Below are positions 51,505 through 60,220 of a stretch of 64,000 bases of DNA, in pieces. This DNA is from Staphylococcus haemolyticus (GTDB lineage Bacteria > Bacillota > Bacilli > Staphylococcales > Staphylococcaceae). A program made the translations under genes and the position numbers. The notes under the pieces are model-generated. The model saw only the letters and a list, made by a program, of their open reading frames with translations, was not told the origin of the DNA and ran no database searches. The stretch covers positions 2,046,001-2,110,000 of the forward strand of contig NZ_CP035291.1 of the NCBI RefSeq assembly GCF_006094395.1. Reading direction: 5' to 3'. Position 1 is the first letter of the stretch, and each line of letters starts with the position of its first letter.

Positions 51505-52081
51505 AGTCTATCCTCACTTTTTCTAAAAATAGTCGAATCTGTTCATGCCCATATTCACTTAAAATAGATTCAGGATGATACTGAACGCCATAAATAGGAT
51601 ATTGATTATGTTCAAAAGCCATTATAATCCCCTCTTCGTTATAAGCTGTCATATTTAAAACGGTAGGGATATGATTTTTATCAGCAATCAGTGAATGATA
51701 TCTCATTACTTCAAACGATTTAGGTAGTCCTTTAAATAGTCCAGTTCCTCTATGAGTTAACGTCGTGGTATGACCGTGAACCGGCTTTAATCCATGAATA
51801 ATCGTACCTCCATAATATTCATAAATAAATTGGAAACCTAAACAGACACCTAATATAGGAATTTCACCCTCAAATTGATTCATAATTTCAGTTAAAATTG
51901 GATAGTCACTAGGTTTACCTGGACCTGGCGAGATGACAATTGCCTCTACGTTAGATGACCTTAATAGATCAACGGAAACGTCATCTACCTCGTATACAAC
52001 TATCTCTTTATCAGTTTCTGTCTTAAAATAATCTATTAAATTATATGTAAATGAATCTTTATTATCTATAACTATAATCAT
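51488..52081 (-). CDS. pabA: Aminodeoxychorismate synthase component II (glutamine amidotransferase)
   Basis: 197 residues, class I glutamine amidotransferase. Oxyanion strand ISPGPGKPSD, nucleophile Cys in ILGVCLGFQF (about 78), and His-Glu in GVQYHPESILSE. Provides ammonia to PabB for folate synthesis. No trp genes nearby, and pabB-pabC follow, which favours PabA over TrpG. First gene of pabABC. Confidence 0.93.
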   Translation of the reverse strand: MIIVIDNKDSFTYNLIDYFKTETDKEIVVYEVDDVSVDLLRSSNVEAIVISPGPGKPSDYPILTEIMNQFEGEIPILGVCLGFQFIYEYYGGTIIHGLKPVHGHTTTLTHRGTGLFKGLPKSFEVMRYHSLIADKNHIPTVLNMTAYNEEGIIMAFEHNQYPIYGVQYHPESILSEYGHEQIRLFLEKVRIDYEHRI

Positions 52082-52240
52082 TTATGTCGCTCCAACTCTA
52101 TGTTAAATAAATTCATCTATAACCTTATTATAATTAATAATTTTTTGAAAATGTAAGGGTTTACTATTTATATTGCTTTAAAATATAGCTTGATTTTAAG
52201 AAGTGAATATATTACGCTAACTAGCGTACTAAAACTCAAA

Positions 52241-52276
52241 AGAGGTTCCTAGCTGAAACCCTCTATAAAAAACTAG
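52241..52276 (+). ncRNA. preQ1-I riboswitch aptamer
   Basis: AGAGGTTCCTAGCTG followed by AAACCCTCTATAAAAAACTAG: the AGAGG/CCTCT P1 stem, loop with conserved CTAGCT, and the A-rich tail ending AAAAAACTAG that makes the H-type pseudoknot. This matches the class I preQ1 aptamer base for base in its conserved positions. It senses the queuosine precursor preQ1 and should reduce expression of queCDE. Confidence 0.95.
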
Positions 52277-52340
52277 ACAATAATCGAAATATTTAGTTTG
52301 AAAGTAACATTACTTTTATATAACTAGTTGAAATGTTTCT

Positions 52341-52374
52341 AAGTCTATCTTTTTTATAGAGATAGACTTTTTTT
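52341..52374 (+). terminator. Riboswitch expression-platform terminator
   Basis: AAGTCTATCT (52341-52350) pairs with AGATAGACTT (52360-52369), then a T-run. It lies 64 bases past the aptamer and 70 bases before queC; a palindromic AACTAGTT between them (52322-52329) could compete with the aptamer tail. Confidence 0.85.
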
Positions 52375-52443
52375 ATGTTCTCATGGCTAGGTTAGAGACG
52401 GCATAAAGTATCATTCTAATCTTTTCAAAAAAGGAGAATATTC

Positions 52444-53115
52444 ATGACAAATCAAAATTTAAACAAGGACAAAGCCATTGTAGTATTTAGCGGGGGGCAA
52501 GATAGCACAACGTGTTTATTTTACGCTAAAAAACATTTTAAAGATGTTGAATTGGTAACATTTAATTACGGTCAACGACATGATGCAGAAATTGAAGTTG
52601 CTACACGCATCGCAAAAGAGCAAAATTTAAAACATCATATTTTAGATATGTCACTATTATCACAATTAACTCCAAACGCCTTAACACAACATGATATGGA
52701 CATTGAAACTGGTGAAGACGGTATTCCAAACACGTTTGTACCAGCACGTAATTTATTATTCTTATCATTTGCTGGTGCATTAGCTTATCAACGCAATGCT
52801 AAACATATTATTACCGGGGTTTGTGAAACGGACTTTTCAGGTTATCCAGACTGTCGTGATAGCTTTATTAAATCAATGAATGTAACGCTTAGTTTATCTA
52901 TGGATAAAGACTTTGTTATTCATACCCCTTTAATGTGGTTAGACAAAGCACAGACATGGGAACTTAGTGACGAATTAGGTGTTCTAGATTATATTCGACA
53001 CAATACACTTACATGCTATAACGGTGTGATTGGTGATGGTTGTGGTGAATGTCCAGCGTGTCAATTAAGACAACGTGGTCTACAACATTATTTAGAAGCA
53101 AAAGGAGCGAATTAA
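52444..53115 (+). CDS. queC: 7-cyano-7-deazaguanine synthase
   Basis: 223 residues. PP-loop SGGQDSTTC at the N-terminus and the zinc site [10 protein letters not shown] at the C-terminus. Converts 7-carboxy-7-deazaguanine to preQ0 with ATP and ammonia. First gene of the riboswitch-controlled queC-queD-queE operon; AAAAGGAG before the ATG. Confidence 0.96.
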   Translation: MTNQNLNKDKAIVVFSGGQDSTTCLFYAKKHFKDVELVTFNYGQRHDAEIEVATRIAKEQNLKHHILDMSLLSQLTPNALTQHDMDIETGEDGIPNTFVPARNLLFLSFAGALAYQRNAKHIITGVCETDFSGYPDCRDSFIKSMNVTLSLSMDKDFVIHTPLMWLDKAQTWELSDELGVLDYIRHNTLTCYNGVIGDGCGECPACQLRQRGLQHYLEAKGAN

Positions 53116-53116
53116 A

Positions 53117-53536
53117 ATGATTCAACAACTCTATCCGTCAGTTGCCCACCCCTATAGTTTTGAACTTAATAAAGATTTTAATTTTTCAGCCGCGCATTAC
53201 ATTCCAAGTGAAGATGCCGGTAAATGTATGAGAACACACGGGCATACTTACTTTGTTAATTTAACAATTGCAGGCGATAAACTCGATCATAATGGTTTCT
53301 TAATCAATTTTAGTGATTTGAAAAAACTAATCCACGACCAATTCGATCACTACTTATTAAATGATTTACCTCAATTTAAAGATAAGAGTCCCTCAACTGA
53401 AGTTGTAGCTCAAACAATATATAAAATGGTCCAAACTCATCTACAAAACTGTGATAATCAACCTGAATGTGTCCAAGTTTATCTACGTGAAACGCCGACT
53501 AGTTATGTGGTATATCGCCCAAAGGAGTATAAATAA
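53117..53536 (+). CDS. queD: 6-carboxytetrahydropterin synthase
   Basis: 139 residues of the PTPS/QueD family. Zinc-binding His in FSAAHYIP and THGHTYFV, catalytic Cys in GKCMRTHGH, and C-terminal VQVYLRETPTSYVVYR. Makes 6-carboxytetrahydropterin from dihydroneopterin triphosphate. Starts one base after queC; AAAGGAG inside the end of queC. Confidence 0.95.
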   Translation: MIQQLYPSVAHPYSFELNKDFNFSAAHYIPSEDAGKCMRTHGHTYFVNLTIAGDKLDHNGFLINFSDLKKLIHDQFDHYLLNDLPQFKDKSPSTEVVAQTIYKMVQTHLQNCDNQPECVQVYLRETPTSYVVYRPKEYK

Positions 53537-54252
53537 TGGCTGCTAAAATTCCAGTACTCGAAATTTTTGGACCTACGATTCAAGGTGAAGGACGTGTTAT
53601 AGGTCGCAAAACGATGTTTGTTAGAACTGCAGGTTGTGATTATCGTTGTAGTTGGTGTGACTCTGCTTTCACTTGGGATGGAAGTGCTAAAGAAGACATT
53701 AAGTTAATGACAGCTGAAGAAATATATAATCAACTGAAAAAAATCGGCGGTGACCGTTTTGATCACGTTACGATATCTGGAGGTAACCCAGCACTAATTA
53801 AAGGTATACAAGATTTAGTGGATTTATTTGAAGAAAAACAGATATACACTGCTTTAGAGACTCAAGGAAGTAAATTCCAACCATGGATGAGACAAATTAA
53901 CGATTTAACTATAAGTCCTAAACCACCAAGCTCTAACATGAAACCTAACATTGACATATTAGATAGTGTAATCGAACAATGCATTGAATCAACACTTAAT
54001 TTAAAGGTTGTTATTTTTGATGATGATGATTACGAATTCGCTAAAATGATACATCATCGCTACCCAAACATTCCTTTTTACTTACAAGTCGGTAATCCCT
54101 ACCTAGATGATGATGTTGACAACCATACAGAGAAACTTTTAAGTCGATATGAAGCATTAGTTGATAGAGTAATGGCTAGTAATGATATGAACCAAGTTTA
54201 TGTTTTACCACAGTTGCATACGTTACTGTGGAGTAACAAAAAAGGTGTTTAA
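53536..54252 (+). CDS. queE: 7-carboxy-7-deazaguanine synthase (radical SAM)
   Basis: 238 residues. Radical-SAM cluster motif CDYRCSWC (CX3CX2C, about 34-41), followed by SAM-binding ISGGNPAL. Rearranges carboxytetrahydropterin into CDG. Its ATG shares the last base of the queD stop (TAATG). With queF elsewhere in the window, the preQ1 pathway from QueD onward is complete. Confidence 0.95.
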   Translation: MAAKIPVLEIFGPTIQGEGRVIGRKTMFVRTAGCDYRCSWCDSAFTWDGSAKEDIKLMTAEEIYNQLKKIGGDRFDHVTISGGNPALIKGIQDLVDLFEEKQIYTALETQGSKFQPWMRQINDLTISPKPPSSNMKPNIDILDSVIEQCIESTLNLKVVIFDDDDYEFAKMIHHRYPNIPFYLQVGNPYLDDDVDNHTEKLLSRYEALVDRVMASNDMNQVYVLPQLHTLLWSNKKGV

Positions 54253-54314
54253 TAATTACTTTATAAATGAAAAATATTTTTTAAGTGTTTTGAAATGATT
54301 AAGTTTGTTTTAAT

Positions 54315-54323
54315 TGGTATAAT
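54315..54323 (+). promoter_or_regulatory. Extended -10 promoter for the following gene
   Basis: TGGTATAAT: a consensus -10 with the TG extension, 33 bases before the ATG at 54357. Confidence 0.6.
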
Positions 54324-54356
54324 GTTCTAATGAACTATGTGAGATAGGAGTACAGC

Positions 54357-54968
54357 ATGATTATATATGTATTAATTAATATCGCCGTAGTGCTTGGTGT
54401 ACTCGGCCTTGACTTATATAAGCACCAATTCAAACAGCTTAAATTTAGCTCCGTATTAATAGCAATAACGATTAACGCTTTAATTAATGCTATCGTCATC
54501 GACAAATTTAATTTTATAACATTATGCTCAATCGCTTTTTTTATATGTTGGTTGGGACTTCAATATTACTTGAATCATCAACACTATACACTTGTAATTT
54601 ACGAGTATAAATCGATTGCCTTGATATTTTCTATCATAATAAGTTGCTCATTATTTATTACCTATGGATCAAGTGATCAATCAATTTACATGTCTGTTCC
54701 ATACTTAGCGCCAACAATATTCTTAATAGGTGCTAGTGCAATATTTTTAGGTACTTTCTCTAGAGGAGAGCTTGGAATTTTTAAATTTATAAAAAAGCTT
54801 AAATTTCCAATTACTATAGGCTATATGCTTATTATAATTTCGATTGTATTATTAACTATTTTGACGCCATTCTGGTATATCTTCTTAATCATCTATATTC
54901 TTTTAGGTATCTATCTAGCATGGCAACTTAAAAATACTAATTTAAAACATCATATAGAAAATAAATAA
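54357..54968 (+). CDS. Integral membrane protein, unknown function
   Basis: 203 residues with six or seven predicted helices and short, lightly charged loops; positively charged ends (KHHIENK). No motif I recognise. Own extended -10 promoter, GATAGGAG before the ATG, and a strong terminator after it, so it is a real single-gene unit. Not obviously linked to queuosine genes upstream. Confidence 0.75.
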   Translation: MIIYVLINIAVVLGVLGLDLYKHQFKQLKFSSVLIAITINALINAIVIDKFNFITLCSIAFFICWLGLQYYLNHQHYTLVIYEYKSIALIFSIIISCSLFITYGSSDQSIYMSVPYLAPTIFLIGASAIFLGTFSRGELGIFKFIKKLKFPITIGYMLIIISIVLLTILTPFWYIFLIIYILLGIYLAWQLKNTNLKHHIENK

Positions 54969-55006
54969 ACGCTTGAAGTTTCATCATTTAAAACTTCAAG
55001 CGTTTA
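54966..55006. terminator. Bidirectional terminator
   Basis: A perfect 16-bp stem (54966-54981 with 54991-55006), A/T runs on both sides, between the membrane protein gene and csbB. Confidence 0.93.
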
Positions 55007-55018
55007 TTTTGATTTTTA

Positions 55019-56008
55019 TTAATGTACTTTTTCTTTCTCTTGCTCTACTACTTTGAGATCGTGCGTTGGTTCTTTTAAATTTGATGCTTGCACAATATAT
55101 TTAGGTCGTTGCTTAACTTCATAGTAAATCCGTCCAATGTATTCACCTACTACACCAATAGAAATCAATTGAATTCCGCCAATAAGTAATACCGCAGCTA
55201 TCGTTGTAAAATAACCAGGATTATTAATGCCATTGACCATTATACCTATCAGCAGATACAAGATATAAACGATACTTAAACTGAATATCGTCATTCCGAG
55301 ATAAATCATCGCACGTAAAGGTTTATTATTAAATGAAATTAGCCCATCAATACCGTAATTTAATAATTTAGTGAATGTCCATTTAGAATGACCCGCTTCT
55401 CGTTCTACATTTTGATATGTAAAGATTTTAGTATTATAACCAATCCATTCAAATAAACCTTTTGAAAAGCGGTTATATTCTTTAAGAGAAGACATTGCTT
55501 TAACTGCACGTTGACTCAATAATCTAAAGTCACCGACACCATCTATGAATTCAATGTCTTCGACAAAGCTATTTATCAATTTATAATATAACTTAGTCAT
55601 TGACTTACGGGCTATGTTCTCCCCTGTTCGATCTCGCTTAGCAATAACTTGGTCATACCCCTCTTGGAATCCTTCTATCATTTGTGGAATGAATTCTGGT
55701 GGATGTTGTAAATCTCCATCTACCATCACCACAGCATCACATTTCACACTATGCTGAAAACCAGCTATCATTGCTGATTCTTTACCAAAATTTCGGCTGA
55801 AAGAAATATATTTAACATGTTGATCTAAGCTTGCTAAATGTTGAACATAGTCGATTGTGTTATCTTTACTACCATCGTCGACAAATAAAAGGTCATAATC
55901 ATACCCTTTGTCCAAGCTATCTTCCATCAAAATTTCAGTCAATTTGTCGTAAGTTTTTGTTACGACTTCACCTTCGTTAAAACAAGGCACAATGACTCTG
56001 ATTTTCAT
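55019..56008 (-). CDS. csbB: Polyprenyl-phosphate glycosyltransferase CsbB
   Basis: 329 residues. GT2 domain (1-220): IRVIVPCFNEGE, LLFVDDGSKDNT, DGDLQHPPEFIPQM (metal-binding Asp), then two C-terminal helices (about 232-255 and 265-290). It loads GlcNAc on undecaprenyl phosphate; in S. aureus CsbB works with GtcA and YfhO to glycosylate lipoteichoic acid under salt stress. Neither partner is in the window. Fits the wall-polymer theme (tagO, ltaS). The ISL3 element lies 159 bases upstream of its start and may separate it from distal regulatory sequence. Confidence 0.87.
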   Translation of the reverse strand: MKIRVIVPCFNEGEVVTKTYDKLTEILMEDSLDKGYDYDLLFVDDGSKDNTIDYVQHLASLDQHVKYISFSRNFGKESAMIAGFQHSVKCDAVVMVDGDLQHPPEFIPQMIEGFQEGYDQVIAKRDRTGENIARKSMTKLYYKLINSFVEDIEFIDGVGDFRLLSQRAVKAMSSLKEYNRFSKGLFEWIGYNTKIFTYQNVEREAGHSKWTFTKLLNYGIDGLISFNNKPLRAMIYLGMTIFSLSIVYILYLLIGIMVNGINNPGYFTTIAAVLLIGGIQLISIGVVGEYIGRIYYEVKQRPKYIVQASNLKEPTHDLKVVEQEKEKVH

Positions 56009-56159
56009 TAAATTACATCCTTTTCATCATTCTTAGTACTATTTTATCAATAAAATAAATAACTATTCTACTAAAAACTATGCAATTAACAAATAATTAA
56101 TAAAAATTAAATAAAAAATATACAATCATTCTATAATTTTCAATGTCTGATTTCATTTA

Positions 56160-56167
56160 ATAGAAAC
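56160..56167. repeat. Target-site duplication, left copy
   Basis: ATAGAAAC directly abuts the left inverted repeat and is identical to 57655-57662. Eight bases is the duplication size of the ISL3 family. Confidence 0.93.
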
Positions 56168-57654
56168 GGCTCTATAATAAATTGGACTGATGACTAAAAA
56201 TCATCAGTCCAATTTTTATGTTTGAATACAAAAATGGCGCAATTACCTCTATAATTATTAGCTACCAAACAAAATAAAAAGAAAGGTAATGCGCCTATGT
56301 GTAAGTCTATATTAAATACATTAAGAATTAAAGATAAAAATCTAAATTTTTCAGATGAAGTGATTGAGAAAAAACATAAAGGACGAATGAGCTTGTTTTA
56401 CTATGCCGAGCTCACTTATCAACCTACACATTGTGAAAATTGTTCAACTAAAAATGAAAATTTCTCAATAGTAAAAAATGGTAAGAAAACCTCAACGATT
56501 ACTTTACTTAAAATTATGGAAATGCCCGCTTATTTAGAACTTCAAAAACAAAGATTTTATTGTAAATCATGTGACAGTCATTTTACTGCTAAATCTAATA
56601 TTGTCGACGCTCATTGCTTTATTTCTAATAAAACAAAACTTGCAGTTTTAGATAAAGCACAAGAATACCGCTCTCAAAAATCTATCGCTAAGTCATGCTT
56701 AGTATCATCAATGACTGTGTCTAGAGTGATTAATCAAGCGGCAAGCGACGTAGGTCAGTCTTCTTTTGATGCTTTACCTGAACACTTAATGATGGACGAA
56801 TTTAAAAGTGTTAAAAATGTAATCGGAAAAATGAGTTTTATTTATGCAGATGCTGTATCGCACCGCATCGTAGATGTGGTAGCGGATCGTAAGTTAAAAT
56901 CGCTAAAAGATCATTTTTATCGCTATTCTTTGAAACTCAGACAAAAAGTCAAAACAGTCACGATTGATATGTATGAACCATATATGTCACTAATCAAACA
57001 ATTATTTCCTAACGCGAAGATTATTATTGATCGTTTTCATATTGTTCAATCTTTAAATCGAGCGTTAAATATGTCTAGAGTTCATGTAATGAATTGTTAT
57101 AGAACCTCTAATAGACCGCTTTATAATAAATATAAAAGTTATTGGAAACTATTTCTTAAACCTTTTGAAACGCTAGAAGCATTTAATTATCATAAAGTCC
57201 ATTTATTTAAAGAGTGGAAAACCGAAAAAGGCATTATAAATTACTTATTAGGTGTAGATGTAGAACTATTTAATACATACCACTACGTTCATGAGCTAAG
57301 AAGATTATTAAAAGAAAATCAAATAGAGAAATTTAATCATAAACTCTTTTCTATTCATCTTTCAGATGTGTGTCCTAAATTACGCCCAGTCATTAGAACT
57401 TTAAGACGATTAGCAGCTTTCATTGAAAATACTATGACATATTCTAACCTGACCAACGGTCCGTTAGAAGGAATTAATAATAAAATCAAACTCATTAAAA
57501 GGGTATCTTTTGGTTATAGAAATTATGATAATTTACGTAATCGAATTATTATAACTTCGCGACTATTTGCGTCAACAACAAAAAAAGAGATTAAACAACC
57601 TAAGGTTGCTTAATCTCAATATTTGGACTCATCAGTCCGATTTGACGTAGAGCC
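56168..57654 (+). mobile_element. Complete ISL3-family insertion sequence (1487 bp)
   Basis: Terminal inverted repeats: the left end starts GGCTCTATAATAAATTGGAC, and the right end read inward starts GGCTCTACGTCAAATCGGAC. They match at 21 of 26 positions and both continue into TGATGA. Perfect 8-bp target duplications flank both ends. A hairpin just inside the left end (56184-56193 with 56201-56210, loop of 7) may block transcription reading in. One intact transposase gene. Intact ends, duplications and ORF suggest a recent, possibly active insertion. Confidence 0.95.
56297..57613 (+). CDS. ISL3 family transposase
   Basis: 438 residues. N-terminal zinc finger (CENCSTKN...CKSCDSHF), helix-turn-helix region (SQKSIAKSCLVSSMTVSRVI, about 130-149), then the DDE core: Asp in LMMDEFKSV, Asp in VTIDMYEPY, Glu in GPLEGINNKIKLIKR. 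Full length for the family (similar to IS1181-type elements), no stops. AGAAAGGTAATG before the ATG. Confidence 0.95.
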   Translation: MCKSILNTLRIKDKNLNFSDEVIEKKHKGRMSLFYYAELTYQPTHCENCSTKNENFSIVKNGKKTSTITLLKIMEMPAYLELQKQRFYCKSCDSHFTAKSNIVDAHCFISNKTKLAVLDKAQEYRSQKSIAKSCLVSSMTVSRVINQAASDVGQSSFDALPEHLMMDEFKSVKNVIGKMSFIYADAVSHRIVDVVADRKLKSLKDHFYRYSLKLRQKVKTVTIDMYEPYMSLIKQLFPNAKIIIDRFHIVQSLNRALNMSRVHVMNCYRTSNRPLYNKYKSYWKLFLKPFETLEAFNYHKVHLFKEWKTEKGIINYLLGVDVELFNTYHYVHELRRLLKENQIEKFNHKLFSIHLSDVCPKLRPVIRTLRRLAAFIENTMTYSNLTNGPLEGINNKIKLIKRVSFGYRNYDNLRNRIIITSRLFASTTKKEIKQPKVA

Positions 57655-57662
57655 ATAGAAAC
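57655..57662. repeat. Target-site duplication, right copy
   Basis: ATAGAAAC, identical to 56160-56167. It lies just beyond the stop codon of the aldo/keto reductase gene. Confidence 0.93.
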
Positions 57663-57666
57663 CAAT

Positions 57667-58506
57667 TTATTTCAAATCACCTATACTCACTTCATCGGGA
57701 TCTTTACCTTGACGCGCATTGCGATTTAAACTATCTATTTCAGCTATTTCTGTTAGTTCTAGGTTGAAATCAAATATATCATGATTTTCTCTTATACGTG
57801 ATGGTGTTTTAGATTTTGGAATTACAACACGATTATGTGCCACGTGCCAACGTAATACGATTTGCGCTGGTGTTTTATCATACGCTTTTGCTAGTTTTGT
57901 TATAGTAGGATCGTCTAACAATCCTCTGTTTCTCATTAATGGCATCCATGCAGTAACAACTATATCATGCTTATCACAGAAATCTTGGACTTCTTGTTGA
58001 TTAAAGTAAGGATGTACTTCAATTTGATTAACTTGAGGTACAATATTAGTTTCACGCATTAATTTTTCTAAGTGATGTACTTTGAAGTTACATACTCCAA
58101 TTGCTTTTATTTTACCTTCTTCATATAATTTTTCTAATGCCTTATATGTTTCAATATAAAGTTCATTTTTTTCGCAAGGCCAGTGAATTAAATATAAATC
58201 GATATATTCTAAACCTAAATTGTTTAATGAGCGATTAAAATACTCAAGCGTACTATCATAACCTTGATGGTCGTTCCATAGTTTAGTTGTAATAAACAAG
58301 TCTTCTCGAGGCACTCCACTATTTTTTAGTGCTTTACCGAGTGCTTCTTCATTATTATAAAAATATGCTGTATCAAATGCACGATAACCATCATCTAATG
58401 CAGCTTGAATCGCTGTTTCCATTTCTTCATCTGTAACCTTATAGACACCTAAGCCAAGTCTCGGCATCGGATAACCATTGTTTAAAATTTGTGTGTCATT
58501 TACCAT
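57667..58506 (-). CDS. Aldo/keto reductase
   Basis: 279 residues, (beta/alpha)8 NADPH-dependent reductase. Catalytic tetrad visible: Asp in AFDTAYFYNNEEALG (with the Tyr), Lys in FITTKLWNDHQG, His in YLIHWP. Signature VVIPKSKTPSRIRENHDIFDF binds NADPH. Similar to B. subtilis YvgN/YtbE methylglyoxal reductases; substrate not predictable. The IS element inserted just past the 3' end, so the coding region is intact but any terminator is displaced. Confidence 0.92.
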   Translation of the reverse strand: MVNDTQILNNGYPMPRLGLGVYKVTDEEMETAIQAALDDGYRAFDTAYFYNNEEALGKALKNSGVPREDLFITTKLWNDHQGYDSTLEYFNRSLNNLGLEYIDLYLIHWPCEKNELYIETYKALEKLYEEGKIKAIGVCNFKVHHLEKLMRETNIVPQVNQIEVHPYFNQQEVQDFCDKHDIVVTAWMPLMRNRGLLDDPTITKLAKAYDKTPAQIVLRWHVAHNRVVIPKSKTPSRIRENHDIFDFNLELTEIAEIDSLNRNARQGKDPDEVSIGDLK

Positions 58507-58590
58507 AATATCTTCTCCTAATGTTCTTGATAATTTGTCACTCTATTAATAATTAGGATAACTCTAATAGAGTGTATTGAACAATTAAAA

Positions 58591-58705
58591 GGACTGGGAC
58601 AGAATTCTTTTGAATTCGTTGTCCCAGCCCTCAAAGTTGGAAAGAACTGGGAAACACTTCATATAGAGCGCCTTCTCAGTTCAGTCAGCTTATGCAAGTT
58701 TGCAA
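58591..58705 (-). repeat. Dispersed intergenic repeat copy 4
   Basis: GGACTGGGACAGAATTC...GAATTCGTTGTCCCAGCCC palindrome (58591-58630), then on the minus strand GCTGACTGAACTGAGAAGG...CCCAGTTC, matching the long copy at 60493-60703. Directly downstream of mpfA and likely its terminator. Confidence 0.78.
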
Positions 58706-58746
58706 TATAGCCTTGTATAATATTAATTTATCCAATAAGTTTTAAA

Positions 58747-60123
58747 TTATTCACGACTTTCATCGTTATTGTCTTTTTTATCTTCATTTTCATCTTGGTC
58801 TTCACCGAATGTTGGTCTATTATCGATGAACTCATATTTAAGTACAACCCAAACTAGTTGATGATTGTCCATTTCTGACACAATCCAACGATCATATTGC
58901 GTATCGATATGATCTTCAACTTGTAAGTTAGTGTTGTGGGCTTGGAGCCAACCACCTATTGTATCAATGTCTTCTGAATCTTCAAATTCAATGTTGAATT
59001 TTTCATTGAGGTCATCAAGAAGGACACGTCCATTAATTTGATACGTATCTTCACCAAGTTTAACGATGTCATTTACTTCATCATCATCAAACTCATCACG
59101 TATTTCACCGACGATTTCTTCAAGAATATCTTCCATTGTTAAAATACCAGCTGTGCCGCCGTACTCATCAATAATTAAACTGATATGTACGTGTTCACGT
59201 TGCATTCTAACTAACGCATCACTAATGCGAGTTGTTTCTGAAATCATTGGTAATTCATGGATATAATTATTGATTTTGATAGGTTTCCCAGAAGCATACT
59301 CTGTTAAGAATTCTTTAACGTTGATGAAACCTTTAATATGGTCTTTGTCTCCATCCTCAGTAATTGGGTAACGTGTAAATTGATGTTCTTTAATCGTCTC
59401 TAATAATTCGTCAACATTGAATGGTTCATTTAAAGTCACCATCTGAGTACGTGGTACCATGATATCTTTTGCATGTCTCTCATCAAATGAAAAGATATTT
59501 TGCATATAGTTTAATTCTGTTTGGTTGATTTCTCCACCATTATAACTGTTGTTAATAATAATCTTAATTTCCTCTTCTGACATAGCATCAGTTTGAGCGT
59601 CTGGATCAACACCTAACATTCTAATTATCACACGTGCTGAACCATTCATTAACCAAATCAAAGGTTTCATTATATTACCGAAATAGTACAATGGTCTAGC
59701 GTATGTTAGGGCTAATTTTTCTGTATGTTGAATTGCTATAGATTTCGGTGCTAATTCACCCAATACTACGTGCAAATAAGTCACTACGATGAATGAAATT
59801 ACAAATGAGATTGTTGTAGTTAATGCATCAGGTAACTGTAATAAGTTAAATAGAGGATGCAACAATTTTTCAAATGTTGGTTCACCTAACCAACCTAATC
59901 CTAATGAAGTAACTGTAATACCTAATTGACAGGCTGATAAATAATAGTCAAGATTCGCAATCATCTTTTTGACAATTTTAGCGCTACGATTACCTTCTTC
60001 AGCTAATTGTTCAATACGCGTTGAACGTACTTTAACTAATGCAAATTCTGAACCTACGAATACTGTTGTTAATGCTATTAATAGAAAAAATATTACTAAA
60101 TTTATTATGGTCACTGTATCCAA
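58747..60123 (-). CDS. mpfA: CNNM/CorC-type transporter with CBS domains (MpfA-like)
   Basis: 458 residues. Four-helix CNNM membrane domain (about 1-180, [18 protein letters not shown]), paired CBS domains (about 205-330; [36 protein letters not shown]) and a C-terminal CorC_HlyC domain (345-425), ending in an acidic tail. In S. aureus the equivalent protein protects against toxic magnesium, probably by exporting it. Older annotations call it hemolysin. Start is TTG at 60123; a stop codon precedes it immediately. The leader is unusual (see separate entries). Confidence 0.88.
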   Translation of the reverse strand: MDTVTIINLVIFFLLIALTTVFVGSEFALVKVRSTRIEQLAEEGNRSAKIVKKMIANLDYYLSACQLGITVTSLGLGWLGEPTFEKLLHPLFNLLQLPDALTTTISFVISFIVVTYLHVVLGELAPKSIAIQHTEKLALTYARPLYYFGNIMKPLIWLMNGSARVIIRMLGVDPDAQTDAMSEEEIKIIINNSYNGGEINQTELNYMQNIFSFDERHAKDIMVPRTQMVTLNEPFNVDELLETIKEHQFTRYPITEDGDKDHIKGFINVKEFLTEYASGKPIKINNYIHELPMISETTRISDALVRMQREHVHISLIIDEYGGTAGILTMEDILEEIVGEIRDEFDDDEVNDIVKLGEDTYQINGRVLLDDLNEKFNIEFEDSEDIDTIGGWLQAHNTNLQVEDHIDTQYDRWIVSEMDNHQLVWVVLKYEFIDNRPTFGEDQDENEDKKDNNDESRE

Positions 60124-60128
60124 TTAAT

Positions 60129-60153
60129 TCCCTATTCCTAGGGATTCACCTCC
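60129..60153 (-). promoter_or_regulatory. Hairpin between Shine-Dalgarno and mpfA start
   Basis: The only strong Shine-Dalgarno, GGAGGTGA (60153-60146), is 22 bases from the TTG, too far for normal use. Between them lies TCCCTA-GGAA-TAGGGA (60144-60129), a 6-bp stem with a GNRA-type loop. Folding would bring the Shine-Dalgarno to an effective distance of about 6-8 bases. A weak AGGG in the right arm (7 bases from TTG) is the alternative. Confidence 0.5.
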
Positions 60154-60220
60154 AAATAAATGTGTCCCATATGGGTAACACGAATTTAATTCGTAATTTG
60201 CTTTGACGATATAAACACAT
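60146..60220 (-). CDS. Possible leader peptide upstream of mpfA
   Basis: ATG at 60220 preceded by GGAAGG (60233-60228) with a 7-base spacer, then 24 codons reading MCLYRQSKLRIKFVLPIW and six more residues (DTFIWR), ending TGA at 60148-60146 within the mpfA-proximal GGAGGTGA. Composition (three aromatic residues late, two Trp, one Pro) is reminiscent of regulatory leaders, but this is one sequence only. If translated, ribosomes stopping here would influence the hairpin and mpfA initiation. Confidence 0.45.
   Translation of the reverse strand: MCLYRQSKLRIKFVLPIWDTFIWR

Larger units (their letters stand above)
52082..52443. other. Divergent intergenic region pabA / queC
   Basis: 362 bases. The queC side holds a preQ1-I aptamer and a terminator. 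The pabA side (52082-52200) is A/T-rich with no recognisable signal. Confidence 0.7.
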
